Source: an uncultured Sphingomonadaceae bacterium (lineage in GTDB: Bacteria; Pseudomonadota; Alphaproteobacteria; Sphingomonadales; Sphingomonadaceae). From it: a stretch of DNA of 64,000 nucleotides. Below the pieces are notes generated by a model. It did no database searches and was not told where the DNA came from. It was given only the letters and a program-made list of their open reading frames with translations. The DNA is taken from positions 1,302,001-1,366,000 of the forward strand of contig CANMWO010000001.1 of NCBI GenBank assembly GCA_947501695.1, given 5' to 3'. A program made the position numbers and the translations under genes. This document shows, piece by piece, positions 37,848 through 47,815 of the stretch (its first letter is position 1; every line of letters starts with the position of its first letter).

Positions 37848-38714
37848 ATGAGCGAATGGGTTTTGGGTATTATTGGCGGTTCCGGTCTTTATCAACTGGA
37901 CGCGTTGCAGAATGCCGAATGGGTTTCGCTAAACACACCCTGGGGCGCCCCGTCCGACGATCTGCTGGTCGGCCATATCGACAACGTCAAATGTGTCTTT
38001 TTACCCCGCCATGGTCGCGGACATCGTCTCGGACCAAGCCAATTGAATTTCCGCGCCAATATTGATGCGATGAAACAAATGGGAGTGACGGATCTTATCT
38101 CCATCTCAGCCGTTGGATCGCTAGCCGAAGACTTGCCACCCGGACAATTTGTTGCTGTGGACCAGTTTATTGATCGCACTTTTGCCCGAGAAAAGAGCTT
38201 TTTTGGTAATGGCTTGGTTGCCCATGTTTCGGTCGCTGACCCTGTCTGTTTACGTTTATCTACATTTGCTGCTGAAGCTGCGCGCAAGGCTGGCGCCGAT
38301 GTTCGCGAGGGTGGTACCTATATCGCAATGGAGGGCCCGCAATTTTCTTCGCGCGCGGAGAGCCATCTCTATCGTCAATGGGGCGCCCATGTCATCGGTA
38401 TGACCGCCATGCCAGAAGCGAAATTGGCGCGGGAAGCAGAACTACCTTATGCGCTGATTGGTATGGTCACCGACTATGACTGTTGGCGGGAGAATGAGGC
38501 GCCGGTGGAGGTAGATGCTATAATCGCACAAATGCATAATAATGCCGCCAAAGCGCGAGATTTGGTCGCGCACTTAGCAAATAGTTTGCCGACCAAACGA
38601 GAATCCAGTCCGATTGACACTGTGCTCGACTTTGCTCTGATTACCGATCCGTCAGTGCGTGATCCGGAATTGGTGGCAAAGCTGCAAAATGTCGCGGGAC
38701 GGGCGCTAGGCTGA
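37848..38714 (+). CDS. mtnP: S-methyl-5'-thioadenosine phosphorylase
   Basis: A 288-residue MTA/purine-nucleoside phosphorylase. It splits methylthioadenosine with phosphate to adenine and methylthioribose-1-phosphate. Seen motifs: LGIIGGSGLYQL at the start, the phosphate-site segment PRHGRGHRLGPSQLNFRANI, the PGQFVAVDQFIDRT strand, and the substrate-binding MEGPQFSSRAES then HVIGMTAMPEAKLAREAELPY. The ATG is preceded by AAGGAG. Its end overlaps the convergent radical SAM gene by nine bases. The neighbouring cluster suggests it may accept another 5'-modified adenosine. Confidence 0.94.
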   Translation: MSEWVLGIIGGSGLYQLDALQNAEWVSLNTPWGAPSDDLLVGHIDNVKCVFLPRHGRGHRLGPSQLNFRANIDAMKQMGVTDLISISAVGSLAEDLPPGQFVAVDQFIDRTFAREKSFFGNGLVAHVSVADPVCLRLSTFAAEAARKAGADVREGGTYIAMEGPQFSSRAESHLYRQWGAHVIGMTAMPEAKLAREAELPYALIGMVTDYDCWRENEAPVEVDAIIAQMHNNAAKARDLVAHLANSLPTKRESSPIDTVLDFALITDPSVRDPELVAKLQNVAGRALG

Positions 38715-39665
38715 ACAGCTAGCACCACCGAGGACGCAGAAGCGCGCGCAATGCGGATGATTGAGTTTTACAGTCTGAGAAGCCTCGGCGAGCGTCGCTC
38801 CCATATCGAATTGCGGATCATAGGGTAATAGGGTGCAAGCTGCCACGCGCGGTGTGGTTTCGCCTTTGCGTTTTACTACCATCCGGCTTGACGCGCACAT
38901 GATGCTCGTAGGCGCCACATCCAATATACCCCAACAGGCTGTCGAAATTTCGGCGATATCCGCTTTTTCATCCATTTCCGGAAACAAGACCAAAACCCCT
39001 GGATCATTTGCGTCTATTGGAAGATCATGCGCAGCAAAAAGGGCGGCATATCCAATTCGAGCGGTGACCTCATTCTCGCCGGCCAATTGCCGTCCGGCAA
39101 TTGTGATGCGAAAATCATTCGAAGCTAACCAGACAAGGCCGTCTATCGCCTTGTTCCAGCTATTGGCTCCGCGTTCTGCCTCATGCACTTTTTGCGTAAA
39201 ATGATCGAGACTTACCCTTAGCGTCAACTTGTTGCGGTGAGGCAGCGCTAGCAACTGCTGCTCAAACCGCCGCATCGGTCGCATGGCATTGGACAACATC
39301 AGCACTTCAAAGCCGCGTTCCAAACAGAGCTCGAGAATCGGGATCATATCGCCATTCATAAATGGCTCGCCCCCAGTGAAGGCAATCTCTCGTGTCGGAA
39401 GCTTACTATCCGCTATCTCATCCAGATAGGAACGCACTTCATCGACCGAGATATAGATCAAAGCATCATTGGTTGGAGAACTTTCAATATAACAGCTTTT
39501 GCAGGCAAGATTACAAAGCGTACCGGTATTGAACCACAAGGTTTCAAGGCCTATCATTGCTACAGAGGCACGAGGCTCTCCCTTTGCTGTTAACAGTGGA
39601 TTCTTAAACTTGTCATGTGCGAGCGGCCGGGTTTCGGCAATTGTGAAAGGAGATGCTGTTGTCAT
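38706..39665 (-). CDS. Radical SAM protein with C-terminal cysteine cluster
   Basis: A 319-residue radical SAM enzyme (COG0535-like). The SAM-cluster motif is CNLACKSC, with Cys51, Cys55 and Cys58. The GGEPFMNGDM loop follows (about 98-107). The C-terminal third has six cysteines (244, 257, 277, 306, 310, 317), ending HPHCARFCVLGGASCSA, consistent with an auxiliary iron-sulfur cluster. It follows two arsenosugar-type glycosyltransferase genes on the same strand but lacks an obvious ArsS-type arrangement. Substrate unknown. Confidence 0.85.
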   Translation of the reverse strand: MTTASPFTIAETRPLAHDKFKNPLLTAKGEPRASVAMIGLETLWFNTGTLCNLACKSCYIESSPTNDALIYISVDEVRSYLDEIADSKLPTREIAFTGGEPFMNGDMIPILELCLERGFEVLMLSNAMRPMRRFEQQLLALPHRNKLTLRVSLDHFTQKVHEAERGANSWNKAIDGLVWLASNDFRITIAGRQLAGENEVTARIGYAALFAAHDLPIDANDPGVLVLFPEMDEKADIAEISTACWGILDVAPTSIMCASSRMVVKRKGETTPRVAACTLLPYDPQFDMGATLAEASQTVKLNHPHCARFCVLGGASCSA

Positions 39666-39769
39666 GCCTATTGTTTCGCTCGGTTAAACCGCTTGGTTAC
39701 ATATCTGTGAATAAAAGCAAATGATTATCTGACTTTACCCAGTAAGACAGGCTTTCTGCGCATTTCAAT

Positions 39770-40498
39770 CTAGCGAATATCGGGATAATGTTCTGAAAGT
39801 CTTTTGCGCGCACCCATAACCCACATCATCCCGACTTTTACATAGATCCAATTTGCCCGCAATCGTCCCCATGCAGCAATGCGCCGATCCGACGTCCAGA
39901 CCCAGCGCGGGATCATCCGCGTGTTACCAAAACGCGCCAATTTAATGCACAGGTCTGCTTCTTCCATAACCACAATATCTTCATCACAGCCACCGATTGC
40001 GAGAAACTGGTCTCGCCGAAAAAACATCGCATGATCACCGAATAACAACCTTACACCTTTGAAAAATAGCCAAGGCCGCATCAGCAATGGGATGTACCAA
40101 GTCTTTATCCAATTATGGGCTGTCGATCCCCATCTTGTCCCGCCTGGCCCGGCGATGCGCGGTGTGAAACTGGCCAATGCCAGTTTAGGATCTGCCATAG
40201 CTTTGCGGATTTCCTCCACAGCATCCACCGGTAAGATAGAGTCTGCGTGCAGCACACAGATAATATCACCGGTGGCCTGTGAAACGCCAAAATTTAACTG
40301 CGCACCTCGCCCTCGCTTTGGTGATAACAGAACCTTTAGCCCGCTCCCTGCTGCCAGCTGCTTGGTTCCGTCCTCGCTCCCGCCATCGACCAGCAGGACT
40401 TCATTAGCCGGTGGATCTAAAGCTAGGATGCACGCAAAAGTTTGCGGCAATATCTGCTCTTCGTTCAAAGTTGGTATGAGGATCGTGACTTTACTCAT
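39770..40498 (-). CDS. TIGR04283-type (arsenosugar biosynthesis) glycosyltransferase
   Basis: A 242-residue family 2 glycosyltransferase with N-terminal TILIPTLNEEQILPQT and a DXD-like region around LLVDGGSEDGT and VLHADSILP. This is the pattern of the rSAM-associated transferase 2 family, now called arsenosugar biosynthesis glycosyltransferase. The acceptor is not shown by the sequence. It lies 105 bases ahead of the radical SAM gene and 19 bases after the TIGR04282 gene, so these three are one cluster. Confidence 0.85.
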   Translation of the reverse strand: MSKVTILIPTLNEEQILPQTFACILALDPPANEVLLVDGGSEDGTKQLAAGSGLKVLLSPKRGRGAQLNFGVSQATGDIICVLHADSILPVDAVEEIRKAMADPKLALASFTPRIAGPGGTRWGSTAHNWIKTWYIPLLMRPWLFFKGVRLLFGDHAMFFRRDQFLAIGGCDEDIVVMEEADLCIKLARFGNTRMIPRWVWTSDRRIAAWGRLRANWIYVKVGMMWVMGARKRLSEHYPDIR

Positions 40499-40517
40499 AG
40501 TTGGTCCATAGCCTCGT

Positions 40518-41108
40518 TCAGGCCGTCAACCAAGGCCACCGAGCAAGGTCCTCGGGTGTATCGCAGTCACTCAACGTTTCCAGGTTTTTACAGGTCAAAC
40601 CATGCTCGGTGATGCGCTGCAGGGTTTCCGATAAAACCTGATCTGTGCTCCACGGCATATCTTCAAACAGGAACGGATAGGAACCGTTCACGCCAATGCA
40701 ATAATAGCCACCATCTTCTGCTGGACCAATAACCACATCATGATCCTGCAATGCGGTGATAGCCTGTTCTATATGGCAATCCTTCAAGTCCGGCGTATCG
40801 GAACCAAAAAATAGAACGGGCGCAGGTTGCAATGCGGCAACCAAGCGGTCGGTCAGATCCCCGTACGGTTGTTCAACAAAAATCAGATTATCACCTAACC
40901 ATTGTTCAAACGCGACTTTGTCAGCTCCCGTATAGTGAATCTCGATTTGGCAGTTGCTCGATTTCAATGTTGCGACAGTACGCTCCGTCAAAATCTTGTG
41001 GACCGCGGCAGCTCCATCTGCGCCGATGTCCGGGATGAGGCGGGTCTTAGCCTTCCCGGCGACTGGAAAGCGTGTGAATAAAACCGCTCTGCACGGGCAT
41101 TGTTCCAT
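40518..41108 (-). CDS. TIGR04282-type (arsenosugar biosynthesis) glycosyltransferase
   Basis: A 196-residue GT-A fold protein (DUF2064). The N-terminal LFTRFPVAGKAKTRLIP is a sugar-nucleotide-transferase-like motif, followed by LFFGSDTPDLKDCHIEQA and VIGPAEDGGYYCIGV. It is the rSAM-associated transferase 1 family, first gene of the minus-strand cluster with the TIGR04283 transferase and the radical SAM gene. About 190 bases without a gene separate it from the acyl-CoA ligase. Its donor and acceptor are not known. Confidence 0.85.
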   Translation of the reverse strand: MEQCPCRAVLFTRFPVAGKAKTRLIPDIGADGAAAVHKILTERTVATLKSSNCQIEIHYTGADKVAFEQWLGDNLIFVEQPYGDLTDRLVAALQPAPVLFFGSDTPDLKDCHIEQAITALQDHDVVIGPAEDGGYYCIGVNGSYPFLFEDMPWSTDQVLSETLQRITEHGLTCKNLETLSDCDTPEDLARWPWLTA

Positions 41109-41299
41109 GAAATTATACGCTTTCTAAACTGGATAAGATCGTAAAACCCTTTCCCACACAACAAAGCTCGAACCATATCAGCTAATGGCTCTCTGAAACC
41201 CAAACCCAGTGCCCAAAAATTTTCAATAAGATACTCGTGCTTTTTTAAGGTGATTCAATGGACAGCGCACTAGTCTAAAGCTAATTTAATGCGCCAAAT

Positions 41300-42907
41300 T
41301 CAGGCCTCGGCGAGGCTCTTTAGCTTATAATCCTTATATTCATCGCGCAGCGCCCGTTTGAGGATTTTGCCGGTCGCAGTATGTGGCAATTCATCGATGA
41401 ATTTGACTTCATCCGGCAGCCACCATTTGGCGACCTTGTCGCCCAGATAGGTGATGACATCTTCTTGCGTCACCTGCGCATCCGGTTTCTTGACGACCAA
41501 TAGCAATGGCCGCTCATCCCATTTGGGGTGATAGACGCCCACAGCCGCCGCTTCGGCAACACCAGGACACCCAACCGCGGCATTTTCCAGTTCGATGGAG
41601 CTAATCCACTCGCCGCCTGACTTGATAACGTCCTTAGCCCGATCGGTTATCTGCATGGTGCCATCAGGATGGAGCACAGCAACATCGCCGGTATCAAACC
41701 AGAGATCCTCTTCGACAGCATCTTCGTCGGCCCGGAAATAGCGCTGAATGATCCAGGGCCCGCGAATTTCCAGAGTTCCGCTCGACTCGCCATCGCGCGG
41801 CAGAACTTTGCCCTCGTCATCAACCACACGCAATTCCACACCGAAGGGCGGGCGACCTTGCTTGCAAATAACGTCGACCTGCTCATCAAAATTCAGATCA
41901 TCCCAATTGGCGGGCAGCGATCCAGCAGTGCCGATGGGCGAGGTTTCGGTCATGCCCCAGGCATGGGCCACCCGCATGCCGTTCTTCATCAGCCGCTCGA
42001 TCATCGACCGTGGGCAGGCAGAACCACCAATGGTAATAACCTGCAAATCGCCGTAATCGCCGCCATTGGCATCCATGTCAGCAAACATGGAAAGCCAGAC
42101 CGTTGGCACGCCCGCGCTATGTGTCACGCCTTCTTCGCGGATTAACTTCCACAGGACTGGCGCTTCATTGCTGGCCGAGAAGACCATTTTCGCACCAACA
42201 GCGGCGCAAGCAAAGGGCAGGCCCCATGCATTGGCGTGGAACATCGGCACGACCGGCAACATCACGGAACGGGTCGCAAGGTCCATAATGTCCGGCTGCA
42301 CTTCGGTTAGCGCGTGGAGGACGTTGGAACGATGTTCATAAAGAACACCCTTGGGATTGCCGGTAGTGCCGCTGGTGTAGCAGAGGCCGCAAGGATCATT
42401 CTCGTCCACATCGACCCAGTCAAAATTGCCGTCTTCCGCATCAACCAGTTCACGGAATGTCGGATAGTCGCCCTTCTCTCCGTCAAACTGGATATAATGT
42501 TCGACCGTTTTAAGCTGCGGCTTCAGCATTTCAATAATCGGCGTAAACATCTTGTCGAACAACAAAATCCGGTCTTCAGCATGGTTGAGGATGTAAACCA
42601 ACTGCTCTTCAAACAGGCGCGGGTTCACGGTGTGGAGAATGCCGCCAATACCGGCGGAGCCATACCAACTAATGAGATGGTGAGCGTGATTCATCGCAAT
42701 AGTCGCGATCCGGTCGCCCTTTTTCATGCCAAGCCGTTGCAACGCCTGTGAGAATTTGCGCGCTTCCTGGCCAATTTCGCCCCAATTGCTGCGCGTTAGC
42801 GAGCCATCAGCCCAATAACTGACAATCTCTCGCGTGGTATGTTCCCGCGCTGCGTGGTCAATCAAATTGGTAATTTTGAGCGCACTACCCTGCATAGCTC
42901 CAGCCAT
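41300..42907 (-). CDS. Fatty-acyl-CoA synthetase (AMP-forming, AlkK-like)
   Basis: A 535-residue ANL-superfamily ligase that activates fatty acids through an acyl-AMP intermediate. The phosphate-binding loop [11 protein letters not shown] is at about 177-187, [13 protein letters not shown] is the adenine motif, and [29 protein letters not shown] the hinge. The catalytic lysine is near the end ([15 protein letters not shown]). ATG 42907 is preferred over the upstream ATG at 42919 because GGAGAG lies properly in front of it. It lies downstream of dnaE, 44 bases away on the same strand, but this is probably not a functional link. Confidence 0.9.
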   Translation of the reverse strand: MAGAMQGSALKITNLIDHAAREHTTREIVSYWADGSLTRSNWGEIGQEARKFSQALQRLGMKKGDRIATIAMNHAHHLISWYGSAGIGGILHTVNPRLFEEQLVYILNHAEDRILLFDKMFTPIIEMLKPQLKTVEHYIQFDGEKGDYPTFRELVDAEDGNFDWVDVDENDPCGLCYTSGTTGNPKGVLYEHRSNVLHALTEVQPDIMDLATRSVMLPVVPMFHANAWGLPFACAAVGAKMVFSASNEAPVLWKLIREEGVTHSAGVPTVWLSMFADMDANGGDYGDLQVITIGGSACPRSMIERLMKNGMRVAHAWGMTETSPIGTAGSLPANWDDLNFDEQVDVICKQGRPPFGVELRVVDDEGKVLPRDGESSGTLEIRGPWIIQRYFRADEDAVEEDLWFDTGDVAVLHPDGTMQITDRAKDVIKSGGEWISSIELENAAVGCPGVAEAAAVGVYHPKWDERPLLLVVKKPDAQVTQEDVITYLGDKVAKWWLPDEVKFIDELPHTATGKILKRALRDEYKDYKLKSLAEA

Positions 42908-42951
42908 TAATCTCTCCATTTATTGTTTGATTGTTTTTCGGCTGAAACGGC

Positions 42952-45900
42952 TCAGCTTACAAGCCTTAAATTGGGTCTGCGGTGGCGGACAGGCCGTGAA
43001 CCTGTAGCGGGGCCTAGGCGGATGTTATCAAGCCCCGCTATGTGGCTGAGCGTCTCGGCCACTTGCGCATCGAGCTGAAAAGAACGACCGAGGCAGACAT
43101 GCGCAACTTCGCCGTCAAAGCTAGGCACAGTGACGATCAGTTCACTCTTGCCACCAGCGAGAGGCGCTAAGAAATTCTTTAGCTCCTGGAGCCCGTCTTG
43201 ATTGAGAACATCCAGCTCCATCCGGGTGCGGGTCGTTTTCTCAAGGCCGTCCATGGATTGCGCCCGCCGAATGGCGACACGCGGGCTTTCATCGTCGGAA
43301 CGTTGGTCGAGCTCTACATTCAGCAAAGCACAACTGCCTTCCTTGGCCATCTCTGCCAACAGCTCGCATTGATCTTCTTCAAAACAACTGCCCGAAAACT
43401 GTCCACTGCTGTCTGAAAGGTCCGCCAGCACAAACCGATTGCCGCGCTTACTCTCTCGCCAACGCACCCCTTCAACCAGAGCCGCCATGACCGCTGGCTT
43501 GCGCTGCCCTTCCGCTATGGGTCCCTCTTCGCACAAGGCCGCATAAGTCATAGCGCCATGAGACGATGTGACAGCCTGAAATTGCGTGACAGGATGGGAA
43601 GCGAAGTAAAAGCCATAAGCATCGCGCTCGCGCAACATGATCTCGCTCAGGTTCCAATTGCTATTGGCAGGCAAGCGGATGGCTTGCATGTCTCCCGATC
43701 CGCCTTCGCCAAAAAGGCCACCCTGCCCGCTAGTCCGCGCTTCTGCGGCGCTGCTGGCAACGGACAGTAACATGTCCGCCCCTTCATAGACAGCAGCGCG
43801 GTTGGGTTCCATTTCATCGAATGCCCCTGCGGCAGAAAGGCTTTCAATCTGCCTTTTATTCATCCCTGATGGATCAACTCGGTTCGCAAAATCGTCCATT
43901 GACTGGAACGGTCCGCTCTCTTCGCGCTCGACAACCAATGACTGCATGGCCTTTTCGCCAACATTTTTGAGCCCCGCCAAAGCATAGCGCACCGCAAGCA
44001 AAGCGCCTTCTTGCTCTTCAACCGCAAAAGATGGCCGGCTTTTGTTGATTGAAGGCGGCAATATCGTCACGCCGAGCCGCTTCATATCATCGACAAAGAT
44101 ACTGAGCTTGTCGCTTTGATGCATATCGAAGCACATTGAAGCCGCAAAAAATTCATGTGGATAATGCGCTTTGAGCCAAGCCGTCTGATAGGCAAGCAAG
44201 GCATAAGCCGCCGCGTGGCTTTTGTTAAAGCCATAGCCAGCAAATTTATCGATCAGGTCAAATAGTTCATTCGCCTGTGGGCCCTCAACACCATTTTTAG
44301 CGGCGCCTTCGACAAAGATACTGCGCTGCGTATCCATTTCCGATTGGATCTTCTTACCCATAGCACGACGCAACATGTCGGCTTCGCCGAGAGAATAGCC
44401 CGCAATAATCTGGGCAGCCTGCATCACCTGCTCCTGATAGACAATGATACCGTAAGTCTCTTTCAGGATATCTTCGAGTAGTGGGTGAGGATAGGCCAGT
44501 TCCGCCCGACCGTTCTTACGATCACCAAATAAGGGAATATTATCCATCGGACCTGGCCGATAAAGCGATACCAGCGCGATAATGTCACCAAAATTGGTTG
44601 GCTTCACCGCCGCAAGCGTCCGGCGCATCCCCTCGGATTCTAACTGGAATACGCCGACCGTGTCGCCACGTTGCAGCAATTCGAACACCTTCGGATCATC
44701 CCAAGCAAGTGCGTCGAGATCCACTTCGATATTGCGTTCAGCGAGCAGTTCCACCGCTTTCTTCAGAACAGAAAGTGTCTTTAAACCCAAAAAGTCGAAC
44801 TTCACCAGACCAGCCTGCTCGACAAATTTCATATCAAATTGGGTTACCGGCAGATCTGATCGTGGATCACGGTACAGCGGCACCAACTGGTCCAGTGGTC
44901 TATCGCCAATAACTACGCCAGCAGCATGGGTTGAGCTATGGCGCGGCAAGCCTTCCAGTTTCATCGCAAGGTCAAACAGGCGCTTCACGTCAGCTTGTTT
45001 ATAATCCTGCGCTAACTCAGAAATACCGTTGAGGGCCCGTTTCAAATCCCACGGATCCGTCGGATGATTGGGCACCAATTTGGTCAATCGATCCACTTGG
45101 CCATAAGGCATTTGCAAGACGCGACCAACATCACGCAACACCGCTCGTGCTTTCAGCTTACCGAAAGTAATTATCTGTGCGACCTGCCCCGTGCCATATT
45201 TATCCTGCACATAGCGGATCACTTCACCCCGACGGGTTTCGCAGAAATCGATATCGAAATCTGGCATCGACACGCGTTCCGGATTGAGGAACCGCTCAAA
45301 AAGCAGGCCCAGCTTGATCGGGTCGAGATCGGTAATTGTCAGCGCCCAGGCGACAACCGAACCAGCGCCGGAGCCGCGTCCCGGTCCCACTGGTATATCT
45401 TGATCCTTTGCCCATTTGATAAAGTCGGCAACAATCAAGAAATAGCCAGGAAAACCCATATTGACGATCACGTCGATTTCAAAATCGAGCCGATCAAAAT
45501 ATTCCTTACGCTCTACTCCTTCCACATCACCAACATGGGCAAGACGTTTTTCGAGTCCAGCAGTAGCATCCCTCCGTAATTGTTCGACTTCTCCCGCTAA
45601 ATCGCCCGCTAAGCTTGGCAAGATAGGATCACGGCGCGGCGGTGAATAAGCACATCGCTTTGCAATCACCAACGTATTTTCGAGCGCTTCGGGCAAGTCA
45701 GAGAATAAATCCTCCATGACCATGGCGCTCTTGATCCATAGATGTGGTGAGGGTTTGTCACGGTCATCATTTTCGACATAGGCAGACGCCGCAATGCATG
45801 TCATCGCGTCGTGCGCTTCGTGAAAATCGGGCTCAGCAAAACAGCTAGGATTTGTTGCTACGAGAGGGATATTACGATCAATAGCCAGTGAAATCAGGCC

Positions 45901-46461
45901 AGCTTCAGCAGCGCTTTCAACCGGATCGTCCCGACGAGAAAGCTCGATATAAAGTCGATCGGGGAAATATTGCTGAAGCAGCGACAAGTAAGATTCTGCT
46001 TCCGATTGCTGCTCTTCCGCAAGCAACCGCGTCACTGCACCCTCTCCTCCGCCGGTTAGTGCCAACAGGCCGGCGTTATGCTGTTCCAGCATTTCTAACG
46101 GAATATGAGCATCTAGATCCGCGGGGCGGTCCAAATGAGAGGCTGATACCAACCGGCAAAGATTTTGATAACCGTCTTCATCCTGGGCATATAGTGCTAC
46201 CCAATCGAGCACCGGCTTGTCACTTCCGGTGCTACCAGGTCGCGCAACCCTCAGAAAACAACCCGTAATAGGTTGAACGCCATTGGCACGACAACCATCA
46301 TCAAATGCCATCGAAGCAAATAGTCCGATGCGATCTGTGAGCGCTATTGCCGGAAAACCACGCTCCTTGGCCACAGCACCGATCGCCTTTGGCTCCATCG
46401 CACCGTCCAAAATGGTATATGCTGAAAAAGAGCGCAGATGAACGAAAGGAATCTGTGACAT
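42952..46461 (-). CDS. dnaE: DNA polymerase III subunit alpha
   Basis: The replicative polymerase subunit, 1169 residues from ATG 46461 (an in-frame TTG two codons earlier is less likely). Order of domains: PHP domain (about 6-240), polymerase III palm with the catalytic PDFDIDF around 398-404, fingers, helix-hairpin-helix region and an OB fold. The conserved GPGRGSGAGSVVAWAL lies just before the catalytic motif. C-terminus ends in an Arg-rich tail. It lies 89 bases after the glutathione peroxidase gene on the same strand. Confidence 0.97.
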   Translation of the reverse strand: MSQIPFVHLRSFSAYTILDGAMEPKAIGAVAKERGFPAIALTDRIGLFASMAFDDGCRANGVQPITGCFLRVARPGSTGSDKPVLDWVALYAQDEDGYQNLCRLVSASHLDRPADLDAHIPLEMLEQHNAGLLALTGGGEGAVTRLLAEEQQSEAESYLSLLQQYFPDRLYIELSRRDDPVESAAEAGLISLAIDRNIPLVATNPSCFAEPDFHEAHDAMTCIAASAYVENDDRDKPSPHLWIKSAMVMEDLFSDLPEALENTLVIAKRCAYSPPRRDPILPSLAGDLAGEVEQLRRDATAGLEKRLAHVGDVEGVERKEYFDRLDFEIDVIVNMGFPGYFLIVADFIKWAKDQDIPVGPGRGSGAGSVVAWALTITDLDPIKLGLLFERFLNPERVSMPDFDIDFCETRRGEVIRYVQDKYGTGQVAQIITFGKLKARAVLRDVGRVLQMPYGQVDRLTKLVPNHPTDPWDLKRALNGISELAQDYKQADVKRLFDLAMKLEGLPRHSSTHAAGVVIGDRPLDQLVPLYRDPRSDLPVTQFDMKFVEQAGLVKFDFLGLKTLSVLKKAVELLAERNIEVDLDALAWDDPKVFELLQRGDTVGVFQLESEGMRRTLAAVKPTNFGDIIALVSLYRPGPMDNIPLFGDRKNGRAELAYPHPLLEDILKETYGIIVYQEQVMQAAQIIAGYSLGEADMLRRAMGKKIQSEMDTQRSIFVEGAAKNGVEGPQANELFDLIDKFAGYGFNKSHAAAYALLAYQTAWLKAHYPHEFFAASMCFDMHQSDKLSIFVDDMKRLGVTILPPSINKSRPSFAVEEQEGALLAVRYALAGLKNVGEKAMQSLVVEREESGPFQSMDDFANRVDPSGMNKRQIESLSAAGAFDEMEPNRAAVYEGADMLLSVASSAAEARTSGQGGLFGEGGSGDMQAIRLPANSNWNLSEIMLRERDAYGFYFASHPVTQFQAVTSSHGAMTYAALCEEGPIAEGQRKPAVMAALVEGVRWRESKRGNRFVLADLSDSSGQFSGSCFEEDQCELLAEMAKEGSCALLNVELDQRSDDESPRVAIRRAQSMDGLEKTTRTRMELDVLNQDGLQELKNFLAPLAGGKSELIVTVPSFDGEVAHVCLGRSFQLDAQVAETLSHIAGLDNIRLGPATGSRPVRHRRPNLRLVS

Positions 46462-46556
46462 ACTCAAACCCTAGCGCGATCAAAATGTTTTGACCACGAT
46501 CAGATCTCGCGAACGCAACCTATCGACCTGTTTTCCACAACTAGTTGAGAATTTTG

Positions 46557-47030
46557 CTAAAGCAGTGCTTCGATCTCGCTCTTTAGTTGTTCCGGTTTAA
46601 CGGCCGGTCCATGTCGAGCGACTACTTTGCCTTCGCGATCGACGAGAAATTTCGTAAAATTCCATTTGATTCGCGATCCCAAAAGACCGGATTTTTCAGA
46701 CTTTAGGTGTTTCCACAGCGGATCAGCATCATTGCCGTTGACGTCGACCTTACCCATCAAGGGAAAGCTGACATCATAGTTCAGTGTACAGAAATTCTTG
46801 ATTTCTTCAGCATCTCCCGGCTCTTGATTGCCAAATTGATTACATGGAAAAGCCAGGATTTCCAAACCCTTGTCAGCATAGTCTTTGTGGAGTTTCTCTA
46901 ATCCCTCATATTGCGGCGTGAAGCCACATTTTGATGCTGTGTTGACGATAAGCAGAACCTTGCCCTTATGTTTGGAAAGGTCCGACAGCGATCCATCTGC
47001 TTGTTTAATTTCAAATTCCGTAATTTGCAT
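46557..47030 (-). CDS. Glutathione peroxidase
   Basis: A 157-residue Gpx-type thiol peroxidase that detoxifies hydroperoxides. The peroxidatic Cys35 lies in NTASKCGFTPQYEGLEKL; it is cysteine, not selenocysteine. FPCNQFGNQEPG provides the conserved glutamine, and KWNFTKFLVDREG the tryptophan of the tetrad. The ATG is the normal start. It lies between lolD and dnaE on the same strand, where many relatives have no gene, so it appears to be inserted in the lolCD-dnaE order. Confidence 0.95.
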   Translation of the reverse strand: MQITEFEIKQADGSLSDLSKHKGKVLLIVNTASKCGFTPQYEGLEKLHKDYADKGLEILAFPCNQFGNQEPGDAEEIKNFCTLNYDVSFPLMGKVDVNGNDADPLWKHLKSEKSGLLGSRIKWNFTKFLVDREGKVVARHGPAVKPEQLKSEIEALL

Positions 47031-47131
47031 AGATGCACCCCATTCTTTGCAATTTTATTCCCCGATGATGAGCATCAGATCGATATTCTATCGTTAAATG
47101 TCAAAGCCAATCTGATTTCACCTTGAAAACG

Positions 47132-47815
47132 CTAGCTTAATATTCCGTCATGGAGCCTTACAACGCGGTCCATTTTGGCGGCTAACCGCTCATTATGGGT
47201 TGCGATCAAGGCCGCACTACCTTCTTCTCGGACCAAAGCCATGAGTTCAGCAAGTACTATATCGGCAGTTGTTTCGTCGAGATTGCCAGTGGGCTCATCT
47301 GCCAACACCAGCTTTGGTGCATTTGCAAGCGCTCGCGCGACGGCAACACGCTGTTGTTCGCCACCGGACAATTTACTCGGTTTATGATCCAATCGCTCAC
47401 CCAGCCCCAGACTGCGGAGTAGGGATTCTGCCCGCTCTTCAGCATCTACTTGAGATGTTCCAGCGATAAGCTGCGGCATTACCACATTCTCTTCTGCCGA
47501 AAAATCAGGAAGCAAATGGTGAAACTGATAAACAAAACCCAGTAATTCGCGACGGATCCTTGTGTGACCGCTCGCTGACATTTGAGCCGTCTCTTCATCA
47601 GCAAGCTTGATGGAACCGTCAAAGCCACCCTCAAGAAGCCCAACCGCCTGCAATAAGGTCGACTTGCCTGAACCTGACGGCCCAAGCAATGCTACTATTT
47701 CGTTGGATCGAATGTCTAGATCGACGCCCTTTAACACATCAATCTGCACGCCGCCCTGACTAAAGCTCCGCTTTACGTTGCGCAGTTCTACGACCTTATT
47801 TTGGATATCATTCAT
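47132..47815 (-). CDS. lolD: Lipoprotein-releasing system ATP-binding protein LolD
   Basis: A 227-residue ABC ATPase that powers release of outer-membrane lipoproteins from the inner membrane. Walker [13 protein letters not shown] lies near 44-55, the signature [15 protein letters not shown] around 143-157, and Walker [13 protein letters not shown] follows. The start overlaps the permease stop by eight bases, so the two are co-translated. Confidence 0.96.
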   Translation of the reverse strand: MNDIQNKVVELRNVKRSFSQGGVQIDVLKGVDLDIRSNEIVALLGPSGSGKSTLLQAVGLLEGGFDGSIKLADEETAQMSASGHTRIRRELLGFVYQFHHLLPDFSAEENVVMPQLIAGTSQVDAEERAESLLRSLGLGERLDHKPSKLSGGEQQRVAVARALANAPKLVLADEPTGNLDETTADIVLAELMALVREEGSAALIATHNERLAAKMDRVVRLHDGILS

